Numbered from the stretch's first letter, positions 26,080 to 36,796 are shown. The stretch is DNA of 64,000 bases from Thermoanaerobaculum sp. (GCA_021154885.1 JAJKHS010000144.1:186001-250000), one strand, 5' to 3'. Notes: generated from the letters alone by a model not told the origin. Numbers and translations: made by a program.

Positions 26080-28073
26080 CCGAGGGCCTCCGTGGCTCCC
26101 GTCACCCGGTTCTGCCAGGTGCCATAGGCGAACAGGATGAGGAAGATGATCGCCGAGTAGGCGGCGGCGTAGCCGTACCGGTACTGCTCGAACGCGATCT
26201 TGTACGACTGCGTGATGAGGATCTCGGTGGACCCGCCCGGCTGGCCCGCCGAGACCAGGTAGGCGACGTTGAACTGGTTGAAGGTCCAGATCACCGACAG
26301 GATGATCGCCGGCACCAGCGCCGGGCGCAGCGACGGCAGAGTGATGGAGGTGAACTGTTGCCAGCGCGAGGCGCCGTCCACCCGCGCCGCCTCGTAGAGG
26401 TCAGAGGGGATCGACTGCAGGGCGCCCAGCGAGATGACCATCATGAACGGGAACGAGAGCCAGCCGTTGGTGGTCAGCATCACCAGGAACGAGGTGAGGG
26501 TCTTGTCGAACCACGCCACCGGGTGGCCGCCGAAAAGCTGGATGATCTGGTTGATGATGCCGAATTGCTGGTGGAACATGCCCTTGAAGATCAGCGACGT
26601 GATGTAGTTCGGCGTCGCCCACGGCAGGATCAGCAGCACGCGGTAGAGCGGCCGCAGGGCAAAACCTTTCAAATTGAGGATCAGGGCGAGGATCAATCCC
26701 AGGCTGACGCCGATGGCGACGTTCGACACGGTCCAGACGATGGTGAAGATCAGAGTGTAGTAGAAATTCGAGTAGTTCCAGACCCGCCCTTCCGCCGTCC
26801 GCTTGGTGATCGCAAAATCGCTCAGGATGTCAGTGTAGTTCTGCACGCCGACCCAGGTCTCGGTGATCGGCTTGGCGGTGTTGAAGAGGTTCGAATTGGT
26901 GAACGACAGGGCGAGGCCGTAGAAGAACGGAAAAAACACCAGCACCAGCATGCCGATCATCGCCGGCAGCGCATAGGCGTAGGCCACCCGGTACTCCACC
27001 AGGGCCTGGCCCGTGCGATACGCGAAGCCGAATCCCACGAAGGCCAGCAGGGCCACTCCCAGGACGCCGAGCGCCGCCAGGGCGCGGGTGACGCGCCGGG
27101 CGTCGGCCGCGTTCCGGGTCTGCGGGTTTCTCGCCAGCGGCTGGCGGAGCTCGTCCACGTCCCAGCGCGAGGGATCGGGCGCCGGGGTGGTCTGGGTGGT
27201 CTGGAATGTCGCCGTCTCGTCGGAGATGTGCGCGGCCACGGTTTTGGCCGAAGCCCGCCGCTCCCCCGCGAGGACTTTGACGGAGTACTGACCGTAGGCC
27301 CAGAGATCTACCAGCAGCGCCAGCGCCGCCACCGCGGCGAGCAGCCAGCGGCGCTCGCCCACGGCCAGCGAGAGGAGGAGAAAGCCCACGACCGGCGCCA
27401 GCCAGGCGGCGAGGAAGGGGAGCCAGCCGAAGGCCACCGGTTCCTCCTTCACGGCGGTGTCCATCTGGACCATGCCCACCACCTCGCCGCCGCGCTCCAC
27501 CGGCGCGGCCAGGGACCAGGTGCCGTTCGGCTGCTGCGCGATCGAGATCTCCGGCTGGCGGGCCGCGCCCTCGGCGCCTTCGCGGTTGCCCTGGACGGCC
27601 GCCCGCAGCTTCTGCCCGAGGTCGTAGAGGTCCTTCTCCTCGCGCTCAAGCCGCCGGGGAGCGGCCTTGTCGCCGGTGTCCGCGGCGGCGGTGGAGGCGG
27701 TGAGTTGGATCCCCTCGAAGTCGACGACGCGGATAGCCTTGATCTCCGGATGGCTGGCCGCGAAGCGGGCGACCGCGCGCCGGACGGCATCTCCCGCATC
27801 GCCGGCGGGCTTCGCCTGCCCCTGCTCGGCGGCAGCGATCTCGGCGCCGAGCCCCATGCCGCCTTCGCTTGGAGTTGCCGGGACCGCCGCCGTCGCACCC
27901 CCGGCCCGGTCCACCAGGTCGGTGAGGGCGGAGAGGGTGACGACCGCCTGGCGCGCCGCCCGCGCGCGGCGCTCCGCCTTCTGCGCTCCGTGCAGCAGCG
28001 CGGCCCCGGCGTACGCCGCCAGGAGGGCGGCGACGGCGAGACCGATCACGAAACGGCGGCGGTGGGAGGCCAT
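26076..28073 (-). CDS. malF: MalF-like permease with a long N-terminal sensor-like extension
   Basis: 665 residues, against ~300-510 for usual MalF-type permeases. The last ~300 residues are a standard MalF core (YALPAMIGMLVLVFFPFFYGLALSFTN ... EAA loop YEAARVDGASRWQQFTSITLPSLRP). Ahead of this lies one helix (residues 8-28), a ~190-residue extracytoplasmic region with an alpha/beta pattern (EIKAIRVVDFEGIQLTAS, SLAAPVERGGEVVGMVQMD) like a single Cache/PAS-type sensor, two or three more helices (residues 216-262), a ~70-residue cytoplasmic linker and another helix. The start is 4 bp after malE. The extension suggests ligand sensing or protein docking by the permease itself. Confidence 0.85.
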   Translation of the reverse strand: MASHRRRFVIGLAVAALLAAYAGAALLHGAQKAERRARAARQAVVTLSALTDLVDRAGGATAAVPATPSEGGMGLGAEIAAAEQGQAKPAGDAGDAVRRAVARFAASHPEIKAIRVVDFEGIQLTASTAAADTGDKAAPRRLEREEKDLYDLGQKLRAAVQGNREGAEGAARQPEISIAQQPNGTWSLAAPVERGGEVVGMVQMDTAVKEEPVAFGWLPFLAAWLAPVVGFLLLSLAVGERRWLLAAVAALALLVDLWAYGQYSVKVLAGERRASAKTVAAHISDETATFQTTQTTPAPDPSRWDVDELRQPLARNPQTRNAADARRVTRALAALGVLGVALLAFVGFGFAYRTGQALVEYRVAYAYALPAMIGMLVLVFFPFFYGLALSFTNSNLFNTAKPITETWVGVQNYTDILSDFAITKRTAEGRVWNYSNFYYTLIFTIVWTVSNVAIGVSLGLILALILNLKGFALRPLYRVLLILPWATPNYITSLIFKGMFHQQFGIINQIIQLFGGHPVAWFDKTLTSFLVMLTTNGWLSFPFMMVISLGALQSIPSDLYEAARVDGASRWQQFTSITLPSLRPALVPAIILSVIWTFNQFNVAYLVSAGQPGGSTEILITQSYKIAFEQYRYGYAAAYSAIIFLILFAYGTWQNRVTGATEALG

Positions 28074-28077
28074 GGCG

Positions 28078-29310
28078 CTATTTCTTCAAGAGGGTGGCGA
28101 TCCGTTCGATCACTTCCTTCTGAGCCTGGTCCATGGCGGCCTTGGGCGTCGCCGCCTTCTTGGTGATGACGTTCATGGCCGTGGTCACCGGCGTCCAGAC
28201 CATGGACATCTCCGGCAGGTTGGGCATGGGCACGGCCACGTCCACCTGCTGGCGGAAGGCCTTGAGGATCGGGTCGGAGGCCACCTGCGGATCGGCGTAG
28301 ATCCCCTTGTTGGCCGGCGTCTGCCGCCCCTGGAGGGCCAGGACCCTGGCCGCCGGCAGGTCGGTCACGTACTTGAGGAAGGCGAAGGCCGCGTCCTTGT
28401 TCTTCGACGGCGCGGCGACGTAGACCCCTTCGACGGTGATCCACGGCCGCATCGGCTTGTTGCCGTTTTCTGAGATCGTGGGCAGCGGCGCCAGGCCGTA
28501 GTCGACCCCTTTGGCGATCTCGCCCAGGAACCACGGGCCGGAGAACACCATGCCCGCCTTGCCCTCGTTGAACAGCGAGGTGATGAGCGCCGTCGACGGC
28601 TCGGCCGGCAGGAAGCCCATCCCCAGCCACTTCAGCAGGTAGTCGAGCGAGGCCACGTTCTGGGGCGAGTTGACGGCCGGCTTACGGTTGGGGCCGAAGA
28701 CGCCGCCGCCGAAGCCGTTCATCAGCGCCGCGTGATAGTAGAAGTCGGAGTACCAGTAGGCGAGGCCGAACTTGCCGGCGCCGGCGTTGGTGAGCTTCTT
28801 CGCCGTGGCCTCGAGCTCGGCCGTGGTCTTGGGCGGCACCGGCACCAGCTTCTTGTTGTAGATCAGGGTGACGACCTTGAAGTTGAGGGGTAGCCCGTAG
28901 GTGGTCCCCTGGTAGGTCATGGCGTCCAGAGTGGCCTTGAGATAGCGGCCCTTGGTCGACGCGTCGAGGAAGAAGTCGAGCGGCTCCACGGTGTTGCCGG
29001 CCGCGACCCAGCCTCCCAGGCGGTCCTGGGCGAAGATGAAGACGTCCGGCCCCTTGCCGCGCGGCACCGCCGCCGAGATCTTGTCGGCGAAAGCGTCGTA
29101 GGGCACGGCGAGCGACGAGGCGTGGACCTTGCCGGCGTTGGCCTTGTTGAAATCTTCGATGACCTGTTCGAACGCCGCCTTCTCACCGCCGCGGTAGCCG
29201 TGCCAGATCACGATCTCCTTCGCCTGGGCGGCGGCGAGGACGGGGAAGCCGAGGAGCAGCGCGAGCGCGCCGAGCGCGTCGAGGATGTTGCGAGCGAAAT
29301 TGGATCTCAT
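28078..29310 (-). CDS. malE: Maltose-type ABC transporter substrate-binding protein
   Basis: 410 residues with a Sec signal (LGALALLLGFPVLAAAQA). IVIWHGYRGGEKAAFEQVIEDFNKANAG opens a family 1 solute-binding fold; GPDVFIFAQDRLGGWVAAGNTVEPLDF, YGLPLNFKVVTLIYNKKLVP and GPWFLGEI match maltodextrin-binding proteins. It does not carry a lipobox Cys, so it is a free periplasmic protein as in Gram-negative maltose systems. The gene sits between the ATPase and malF genes. Confidence 0.9.
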   Translation of the reverse strand: MRSNFARNILDALGALALLLGFPVLAAAQAKEIVIWHGYRGGEKAAFEQVIEDFNKANAGKVHASSLAVPYDAFADKISAAVPRGKGPDVFIFAQDRLGGWVAAGNTVEPLDFFLDASTKGRYLKATLDAMTYQGTTYGLPLNFKVVTLIYNKKLVPVPPKTTAELEATAKKLTNAGAGKFGLAYWYSDFYYHAALMNGFGGGVFGPNRKPAVNSPQNVASLDYLLKWLGMGFLPAEPSTALITSLFNEGKAGMVFSGPWFLGEIAKGVDYGLAPLPTISENGNKPMRPWITVEGVYVAAPSKNKDAAFAFLKYVTDLPAARVLALQGRQTPANKGIYADPQVASDPILKAFRQQVDVAVPMPNLPEMSMVWTPVTTAMNVITKKAATPKAAMDQAQKEVIERIATLLKK

Positions 29311-29328
29311 GCAGAAATCTCCTGTCAG

Positions 29329-30426
29329 TCAGTTGTCCCCGAGCCGCTTCTCCGTGGCGGTGTCGAACAGATGGCTCGCCTCCACCTCGATCACCAGCCG
29401 CACCTCCTCGCCCATCTTTGGCGCCCGGTGCGGCTCCACCTTGGCCACCAGCAGGTCGTCCCCCACCCGGCCGTGCACGATCACCTCATGTCCCAGGGGC
29501 TCGACGAATTCCACCTTGACGGTGATCGGCACCGCCGCGTCGCCCGGGTCGCGCGGCGCCTCGCGGATGTTCTCCGGCCGGATTCCGAGCACCACCTTCT
29601 GGCCCGTGCGCTGGGCCGTGGCGGCGCGGGACGCCGCGGGAACCGGCAGCGTGAACCCCGAGGCCGCCACGGCATCGCCGCCGGTCGTCACCGTAGCCGG
29701 GATGAAATTCATCGGCGGCGTGCCGATGAAGCCGGCGACGAACAGGTTGGAGGGCCGGTCGTAGACCTCCAGCGGCGAGCCCACCTGCTGCAGCTCGCCG
29801 GTCTTCATCACCGCGATGCGGTCGCCCATGGTCATGGCTTCGATCTGGTCGTGGGTGACGTAGACGGTGGTGGTCTTGAGCGTCTTCTGCAGCTTCGAGA
29901 TCTCGGCCCGGGTCTGCACGCGCAGCTTGGCGTCGAGGTTCGACAGCGGCTCGTCGAAGAGGAACACGGCGGGCTTGCGCACGATGGCGCGTCCGAGCGC
30001 CACGCGCTGGCGCTGGCCGCCGGAGAGCTGCTTGGGCTTGCGATCCAGGAACTCGGTGATGCCCAGGATCTGCGCCGCCTCGTTCACCCGTCGGTTCATC
30101 TCTTCGCGCGGGGTCTTGCGGATCTTGAGGCCGAACTCCATGTTCTCCCGCACCGTCATGTGCGGATAGAGGGCGTAGCTCTGAAACACCATGGCGATGT
30201 CGCGGTCCTTGGGCGGCACGTCGTTGACCACCCGGCCGCCGATCTCGATGGTGCCGCCCGTGATCTCCTCCAGGCCGGCGATCATGCGCAGCGCCGTGGA
30301 CTTGCCGCAGCCGGAGGGGCCCACCAGCACCATGAACTCGTGGTCCTGGATATCGAGGTCGAAGTGCGGGATCACCGTGACCGGCCCATAAGCCTTCTTG
30401 ATCCCCTTGAGCGTTACCTCTGCCAT
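29329..30426 (-). CDS. Sugar ABC transporter ATP-binding protein, MalK/UgpC/MsmK type
   Basis: 365 residues. Walker A GPSGCGKST at 36-44, Q-loop MVFQSYALYPHMTVREN, signature LSGGQRQRVALGRA and Walker B VFLFDEPLSNLD are all intact. The C-terminal ~130 residues form the MalK-type OB-fold regulatory domain (VLGIRPENIREAP). It powers the MalF/MalG permease and, as in the family, might serve several sugar permeases. First gene of the transporter operon, 18 bp ahead of malE. Confidence 0.92.
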   Translation of the reverse strand: MAEVTLKGIKKAYGPVTVIPHFDLDIQDHEFMVLVGPSGCGKSTALRMIAGLEEITGGTIEIGGRVVNDVPPKDRDIAMVFQSYALYPHMTVRENMEFGLKIRKTPREEMNRRVNEAAQILGITEFLDRKPKQLSGGQRQRVALGRAIVRKPAVFLFDEPLSNLDAKLRVQTRAEISKLQKTLKTTTVYVTHDQIEAMTMGDRIAVMKTGELQQVGSPLEVYDRPSNLFVAGFIGTPPMNFIPATVTTGGDAVAASGFTLPVPAASRAATAQRTGQKVVLGIRPENIREAPRDPGDAAVPITVKVEFVEPLGHEVIVHGRVGDDLLVAKVEPHRAPKMGEEVRLVIEVEASHLFDTATEKRLGDN

Positions 30427-30470
30427 AGAGATCTCTCCTGCGCGTACTGTGAATGACCCGGACGGCCAAC

Positions 30471-30588
30471 GACAGCAAGGACACCAAGGACAGCAGGGAC
30501 AAGAGAAATACCGGACCTGGTGTCATCCTTTATGTCTTCATGCATGTCTTCATGTCCTTGGAGTCCTTGTTGTCCCTTTCGTCCTTGC
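30471..30588. repeat. Inverted array of 9-bp AAGGACANC repeats (copy A)
   Basis: The left arm (30471-30514) runs CAAGGACACCAAGGACAGCA with a 9-bp period, and the right arm (30551-30588) has the same unit inverted (GTCCTTGgaGTCCTTGttG). Transcribed, the arms would fold into an imperfect long hairpin. It fills the gap between the amylase and malK genes. The same element type recurs at 51329-51493 and 62968-63068. A TATGTCTTCATG/CATGTCTTCATG direct repeat lies in the loop. Confidence 0.7.
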
Positions 30589-30630
30589 TTCTGGTTTCTG
30601 CCGCGCGGGCTTTTTTCCTAGTGGCAGTCT

Positions 30631-32241
30631 TCAATGATACGGATCCACGGCGAAGATCCTGGCGCTGTGCGGCGCGACGGCGGCCTCGATCCGCGCGCCG
30701 GTCCGGGAGACGGCTTCGCCTCGCCAGACGTCGCGCACGGGCAGGTCCCCCCAGGCGGCGGGAGCGTCGAAGCTCGCCGTCGCCGGTGCCGTGCCACGAT
30801 TGATCGCCACCACCACGGCGTCCCGGCGGGGATCGCTCCCCTCCTCGCTCTGGAGGAAGACCAGCAGGTCGCCGTCCGTGGAGATCCCTGTGTGCGTCCC
30901 CCGCGCAAAGGCGGGATGGGCGCGGCGGATGGCGATCAGCTTCTTGTAGTCCGCCCGCAGCGCCTCGTCCCGCGGCTTGCCCGCTCCGGGGAGGATCCTG
31001 CGCTCCCCCCAGGGCATGTCGCTGCGATTGTCCGGCCAGTCGCCCCCTGGCCGCCCGACCTCTTCGCCGTAGTAGATCATTGGCATGCCACCCGCGGTCA
31101 GCTCGAGCAGCGCCGCCAGGCGGAACAGGTCCTTGTCGCCGCCCAGCAGCGAGAGGGCTCCCTGCACGTCGTGAGAGGAGAGATAGGGGGAGAGGAGGTG
31201 ACCGGCGCGCACCTTCTCGCGCGACTTCAGATATCGGTCGAAGGCGATCGTCCGCCCGCGCCCCTGCACCCAGCCGAGGACGTTGCCCTGGAACGAAAAA
31301 TCGAATCCGGCGTCCATCTCGTCGCCGGAGAACCACGGATCGAGGGACTGGGCGTCGCCGCCCCAGACCTCGCCGATCAGGAAGAAGTCCCTCCCCAGTT
31401 GCTCGCGGGTCCGCCGCCGGTGCTCCTGCCAGAAGGGGTGATCGACGTGCTTGACCGTGTCCAGCCGGAAGCCGTCGACCCCCACCCGGCGGGCGAGGCC
31501 GAGATGGGCGGTCATCAGATAGTCGTCCACCTCCGGCAGCTCGGTCTTGAAGTCGGGCAGGCCGGAGACGCAGAGCGTCAGGTCGTCCTTGCCGCAGGTC
31601 CCCTGCGATTCGGTGCGGAACCAGCCCCGGGTCTTGAGATCTTTGAGCAGGTTGGAGTCGTAGCCGGCGTGGTTGTAGACCACGTCGAGGAGCACCTTGA
31701 TGCCGCGGGCGTGGGCGTCGTCCACCAGCGCCTTGAGCTCCGCCTCGGTGCCGAAGCGGGGGTCGAGGCGGTAGAAGTCGTCCGCCCAGTAGCCGTGGTA
31801 GCCCCAGTCCGGGAAGCCGGCGCCGGTGACGAAGCCGTCGATCTGCTTCACCACCGGGGTAATCCAGATCGCCGTCACACCCAGGTCCGCGAGCTCGTCG
31901 AGCTGCTGGCGCAGGCCCGCGAAGTCGCCGCCGTGGAACGTCCCCTTGGCGTTGCGGTCGACGTTCTGATCGTTGTTGGCATCGCCATCGGCGAAGCGGT
32001 CGACGATGACGAAATAGAGGACGGCGTCGCGCCAGCTCTCCTGCGGTACGACCTTCTTGAGCGCCGACGCCGCGGCAGTGGTCCCCAGGGGAGGCGGAGC
32101 GGGGCGGGGCTGCGGGGAGCCGCTGCACCCCGCCAGTGCGAGAGCGATCGCCAGTAGCGCGAGCCTCAACGGGAAGCGGTCGAACGAGAGTGATCGCAGC
32201 GGAGCCTCCCCTCCCCAGGGTGACAGCCTGAACCCTGTCAA
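30631..32241 (-). CDS. GH13 alpha-amylase family lipoprotein
   Basis: 536 residues with signal sequence LALLAIALALAGC, lipobox Cys39, so a membrane-anchored enzyme. GH13 regions are present: DVVYNHAG, GFRLDTVKHVD (nucleophile Asp), FFLIGEVWGG (acid/base Glu) and YLSSHDVQG (transition-state Asp). The nucleophile and acid residues are intact. It should hydrolyse alpha-1,4 glucans or maltodextrins outside the inner membrane to feed the adjacent MalKEFG transporter. The start is uncertain: TTG 32241 opens the frame but leaves a long N-terminus before the signal core, so an internal start is possible. Confidence 0.88.
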   Translation of the reverse strand: MTGFRLSPWGGEAPLRSLSFDRFPLRLALLAIALALAGCSGSPQPRPAPPPLGTTAAASALKKVVPQESWRDAVLYFVIVDRFADGDANNDQNVDRNAKGTFHGGDFAGLRQQLDELADLGVTAIWITPVVKQIDGFVTGAGFPDWGYHGYWADDFYRLDPRFGTEAELKALVDDAHARGIKVLLDVVYNHAGYDSNLLKDLKTRGWFRTESQGTCGKDDLTLCVSGLPDFKTELPEVDDYLMTAHLGLARRVGVDGFRLDTVKHVDHPFWQEHRRRTREQLGRDFFLIGEVWGGDAQSLDPWFSGDEMDAGFDFSFQGNVLGWVQGRGRTIAFDRYLKSREKVRAGHLLSPYLSSHDVQGALSLLGGDKDLFRLAALLELTAGGMPMIYYGEEVGRPGGDWPDNRSDMPWGERRILPGAGKPRDEALRADYKKLIAIRRAHPAFARGTHTGISTDGDLLVFLQSEEGSDPRRDAVVVAINRGTAPATASFDAPAAWGDLPVRDVWRGEAVSRTGARIEAAVAPHSARIFAVDPYH

Positions 32242-32322
32242 GATGCGCCGATTCTAGGGAGGGCATTACAACCGTGTCAATGCCGGGGTGACGGCTTGGG
32301 ATAACGGGTGCTTGCCGAGGGT

Positions 32323-32339
32323 GGCGCTAACTTTGCCTC
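32323..32339 (+). repeat. Shared boundary motif GGCGCTAACTTTGCCTC
   Basis: A 17-bp motif found again, with one base inserted, in inverse orientation at 45577-45594. At both sites it sits beside a strong GC-rich palindrome (40 bp here, 3 bp there). This may mark the end of a repeated element or a preferred insertion site. Confidence 0.5.
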
Positions 32340-32379
32340 AGAACACCCCCACCCAAGACCCTCATCACCCCGGCCCTCT

Positions 32380-32486
32380 TCTCCCGCCCCCTCCCAACCC
32401 CCCTCACCGGGAGAAGAGGGAGAAGGCAAAACCGCTCCAACCGGGTTCCCCTCTCCCGGTGAGGGGGGTTGGGAGGGGGCGGGAGA
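32380..32486. repeat. 35-bp perfect inverted repeat, REP/MITE-like
   Basis: Arms 32380-32414 and 32452-32486 are exact reverse complements over 35 bp, starting TCTCCCGCCC and ending ACCGGGAGA, with a 37-bp loop. Outer flanks (ACCCTCATCACCCC left, AGGGGTGAGGG right) extend the pairing imperfectly. C-rich palindromes of this type are dispersed in many high-GC genomes. It occupies the 409-bp gap between the divergent amylase and GAPDH genes; the rest (32487-32650) holds the GAPDH promoter region and no gene. Confidence 0.85.
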
Positions 32487-32650
32487 GGGGACAGGGGTGA
32501 GGGCCCTCGGGCGGGGGCCCTCTGAGACTCAGTTTCTACGGGACCGGCAAGGGCCCTCATGGCATGGAACATGTTAGGGTTCGATACGGACCCTCCGGAG
32601 AGCCCCAGGCGGCTCCCCGCCAGAGAGAGGGTCTGAAGGGAGAGTGAACA

Positions 32651-34707
<2,057 letters not shown>

Positions 34708-34717
34708 GGGAAAGCAG

Positions 34718-34882
34718 ATGATCCAAGACACTGTTCGGGCGACCCTGGAGGACCTCATCGAGGATCTTCAAGCCCTCGCCTCGCCGGAATACCTCGATTC
34801 CATCGCGGAGGCCCGTGAGGATTACCGGCAGGGTAAAACGGTTCCGCTCGAGGACTTGCCTGAAGAAACGGCAAGGGACTGA
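34718..34882 (+). CDS. 54-residue antitoxin-like protein, orphan
   Basis: The reading frame from ATG 34718 to TGA 34882 encodes 54 acidic residues (IQDTVRATLEDLIEDLQAL then SPEYLDSIAEAREDYRQGKT, ending VPLEDLPEETARD). The AxxDYxxGKTVPLEDL pattern resembles the C-terminal half of Phd/RelB-type antitoxins. No toxin gene follows; the next gene is phosphofructokinase 5 bp later. The upstream purine-rich GGGGAAAGC is a usable ribosome site. It may be a real small regulator or a remnant of a toxin-antitoxin pair. Confidence 0.6.
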   Translation: MIQDTVRATLEDLIEDLQALASPEYLDSIAEAREDYRQGKTVPLEDLPEETARD

Positions 34883-34887
34883 GACCC

Positions 34888-36051
34888 ATGGCGAAACGGG
34901 TGGGAATCCTCACCGGCGGCGGCGACGTGCCGGGCCTGAACGCGGCCATCCAGCAGTTCGTCTGGCGGATGGAGGACGAGGGCTACGAGGTGCTGGGGCT
35001 GCGCCGGGGCTGGGGGGCCCTGCTCCACGTCAAGCCCTACCACGCTGAAGACAATTCGAGCTGGCTCGTCCCCCTGACCCGGGCCAACACCCGCACCATC
35101 GACCGCAGCGGCGGCACCATCCTCCACAGCTCGCGCATTAACCCCGCCCTCACCAAGCCGGACATCGTCCCCGAGCATCTCCGGGACCGGCAGAACAAGA
35201 TCCTCCCCGACGGCCGGTTCGACCTCACCGACGCCGCTCTGGAGGTCCTCCGCTATCTTCACCTCGACACCCTGGTGGCCATCGGTGGCGACGGCACCCT
35301 CTCCTTTGCGCGGCGTCTCCACCTGGAGGGGGTGAAGGTGATCGGCCTGCCGAAGACCATGGACAACGACGTCTTCGGCACCGACTACTGCATCGGCTTC
35401 TCGACGGCCATCACGAGGTCGGTCACCTTCATCAACGACCTGCGGACGGTGGCGGGCTCGCACGAGCGCTTCCTGGTGGTGGAGCTCTTCGGCCGCTACT
35501 CGGGGGAGACCTGCCTGCTCTCCTCCTACCTCGCGGGAACCGACCGGGCGCTCATCGCCGAGGTCCCCTTCGACGCCCAGCGGGTGGTGGAGATGCTGGC
35601 GGAGGACAAGCGCAACAATCCCAGCAACTACGCCGTGGCAACCGTCTCCGAAGGCGCCTTCCCCGCAGGCGGCAAGCCCTTCGAGACCGGCGAGGCCGAC
35701 GCCGTGGGCAACCGCGAGCTGGGGGGCGTGGGGAGATTCCTGCGCGAAGAGCTGCAGAAGAACACCCAGGACCGCGTCATCTACCAGCGCCTGGGCTACC
35801 TGATGCGCTCCGGCGCCCCCGACTCCCTCGACCGCCTGGTAGCCAGGAACTTCGCCGCCCTGGCCGCCGACCTCATCCTCGCCGGCAAGACCGGCCGCCT
35901 GATCTCCATCCAGGACGGCCGCTACACCACCCAGCCCCTGGAGATCGTGGGCGAAGGCAAGAAGCAGGTGGACGTCGAGAGGTTCTACGACCGCGAGCGA
36001 TACCGGCCCAACATCGTGGGAGTGATGGGGTTACCAATGTTTTTGTGCTGA
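34888..36051 (+). CDS. pfkA: 6-phosphofructokinase
   Basis: 387 residues. ATP/PPi-site GGDGT at 133-137 and substrate motif PKTMDND at 155-161. Gly in the first motif with Lys in the second is the combination of group III PFKs, which are mostly ATP-dependent, whereas PPi enzymes have GGDD. Other landmarks are ILTGGGDVPGLNAAI, GRYSGETCLLSSYLAGTDRALIAEVP and LGYLMRSGAPDSLDRLVA. Cytoplasmic glycolysis. It clusters with the two GAPDH genes. A decayed fragment of its 3' part lies at 36852-36982 and 37584-37631. Confidence 0.93.
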   Translation: MAKRVGILTGGGDVPGLNAAIQQFVWRMEDEGYEVLGLRRGWGALLHVKPYHAEDNSSWLVPLTRANTRTIDRSGGTILHSSRINPALTKPDIVPEHLRDRQNKILPDGRFDLTDAALEVLRYLHLDTLVAIGGDGTLSFARRLHLEGVKVIGLPKTMDNDVFGTDYCIGFSTAITRSVTFINDLRTVAGSHERFLVVELFGRYSGETCLLSSYLAGTDRALIAEVPFDAQRVVEMLAEDKRNNPSNYAVATVSEGAFPAGGKPFETGEADAVGNRELGGVGRFLREELQKNTQDRVIYQRLGYLMRSGAPDSLDRLVARNFAALAADLILAGKTGRLISIQDGRYTTQPLEIVGEGKKQVDVERFYDRERYRPNIVGVMGLPMFLC

Positions 36052-36055
36052 GCCC

Positions 36056-36083
36056 CCCTGGGACCGCCGGCGTCCCGCCGGCC
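36056..36083. repeat. 28-bp REP-like palindromic element, copy 1
   Basis: Begins CCCTGGGACC and ends CCGCCGGCC, with internal GGGAC...GTCCC pairing. An identical 28-bp copy is at 43757-43784 in the opposite orientation, and the similarity continues into CTAACT. Here it starts 5 bp after the phosphofructokinase stop. It may act as a transcript-end stabiliser or be a remnant of a mobile REP family. Confidence 0.75.
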
Positions 36084-36129
36084 ACTAACTCCTTCTTTCT
36101 TCTAAGAACCCGGCCCTTCAGCAATTCGA

Positions 36130-36552
36130 TCAGGCGACGGAAGGGAGAATCCGGAAAGGCCGGTCTCTTCCGAACCTGTAGACCTGGAAGTCCCGGCGAT
36201 CCGTGGTGAAGACGAGATCCGTTCCGAGCTCCTCCGCCAGCACGACGAGCGTCGCATCAGCATAATCCATCGGTAGATCGGTGTACTTCTCCATCAGCAC
36301 ACGACAACGTCGGAGCGTGGTCAGGCTAGAGGGAACCAGAGTGGCGCCCCCGGCAAGAAAAAATTCCAGGCACAGTTCACGGCCATTCGGGGCACGACCC
36401 AGCAGGTGGGTGGCCTCCGTCAGGACCGCCTCGGTGCTGACCACCGCTCCCTGCCAGCCGGAAAAGAACTCTGTAAACCGGCGGTGATCGCCCTGGCTAC
36501 GATCGAGGAGGGAGACCAGAGCTCCTGTATCGAGCAGCAACTCACCCGCCAT
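36130..36552 (-). CDS. VapC-type PIN-domain toxin
   Basis: 140 residues from ATG 36552. PIN-domain acidic residues: Asp8 in LLLDTGALVSLLD, Glu46 in LTEATHLLG, Asp96/Asp99 in MDYADATLVVLAE and Asp118 in FTTDRRDF. VapC toxins are Mg-dependent ribonucleases cutting tRNA or rRNA. All active-site residues look intact, so the module is probably functional. The start overlaps the antitoxin gene by 11 bp. Confidence 0.88.
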   Translation of the reverse strand: MAGELLLDTGALVSLLDRSQGDHRRFTEFFSGWQGAVVSTEAVLTEATHLLGRAPNGRELCLEFFLAGGATLVPSSLTTLRRCRVLMEKYTDLPMDYADATLVVLAEELGTDLVFTTDRRDFQVYRFGRDRPFRILPSVA

Positions 36553-36796
36553 GCTTGAGGGATTCCAAGATGTATGCGCGATGGTTCTCGGCCAGGTCCG
36601 GCACACCTGTATCCAGAGCACCCATCAGGTGTCGGACACGGGTTGAAGGTGCCATGTCGTCTTCTGGGCCAAGGTCCAAAAAACGGTAGAGGGCCAAGCG
36701 GACGATGTCCGACCGCTTTCGCCGTAGACGGAGCGATGCAGCTTCGAGCGCTTGGCTCAATTCCTCGGGCAGACGGATCGTGAGTTGATCAGACAT
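36542..36796 (-). CDS. Ribbon-helix-helix antitoxin (VapB partner)
   Basis: 84 residues. TIRLPEELSQALEAASLRLRRKRSDIVRLALYRFLDL is a CopG/Arc ribbon-helix-helix DNA-binding domain; the remainder (APSTRVRHLMGALDTGVPDL) would cover the toxin. It is the first gene of the VapBC pair and probably represses it through the palindrome just upstream. Confidence 0.87.
   Translation of the reverse strand: MSDQLTIRLPEELSQALEAASLRLRRKRSDIVRLALYRFLDLGPEDDMAPSTRVRHLMGALDTGVPDLAENHRAYILESLKHGG

Noticed and set aside
32570-32600. GGGTTCGATAC as a tRNA T-loop
   Set aside because: No acceptor stem or anticodon arm can be formed around it.
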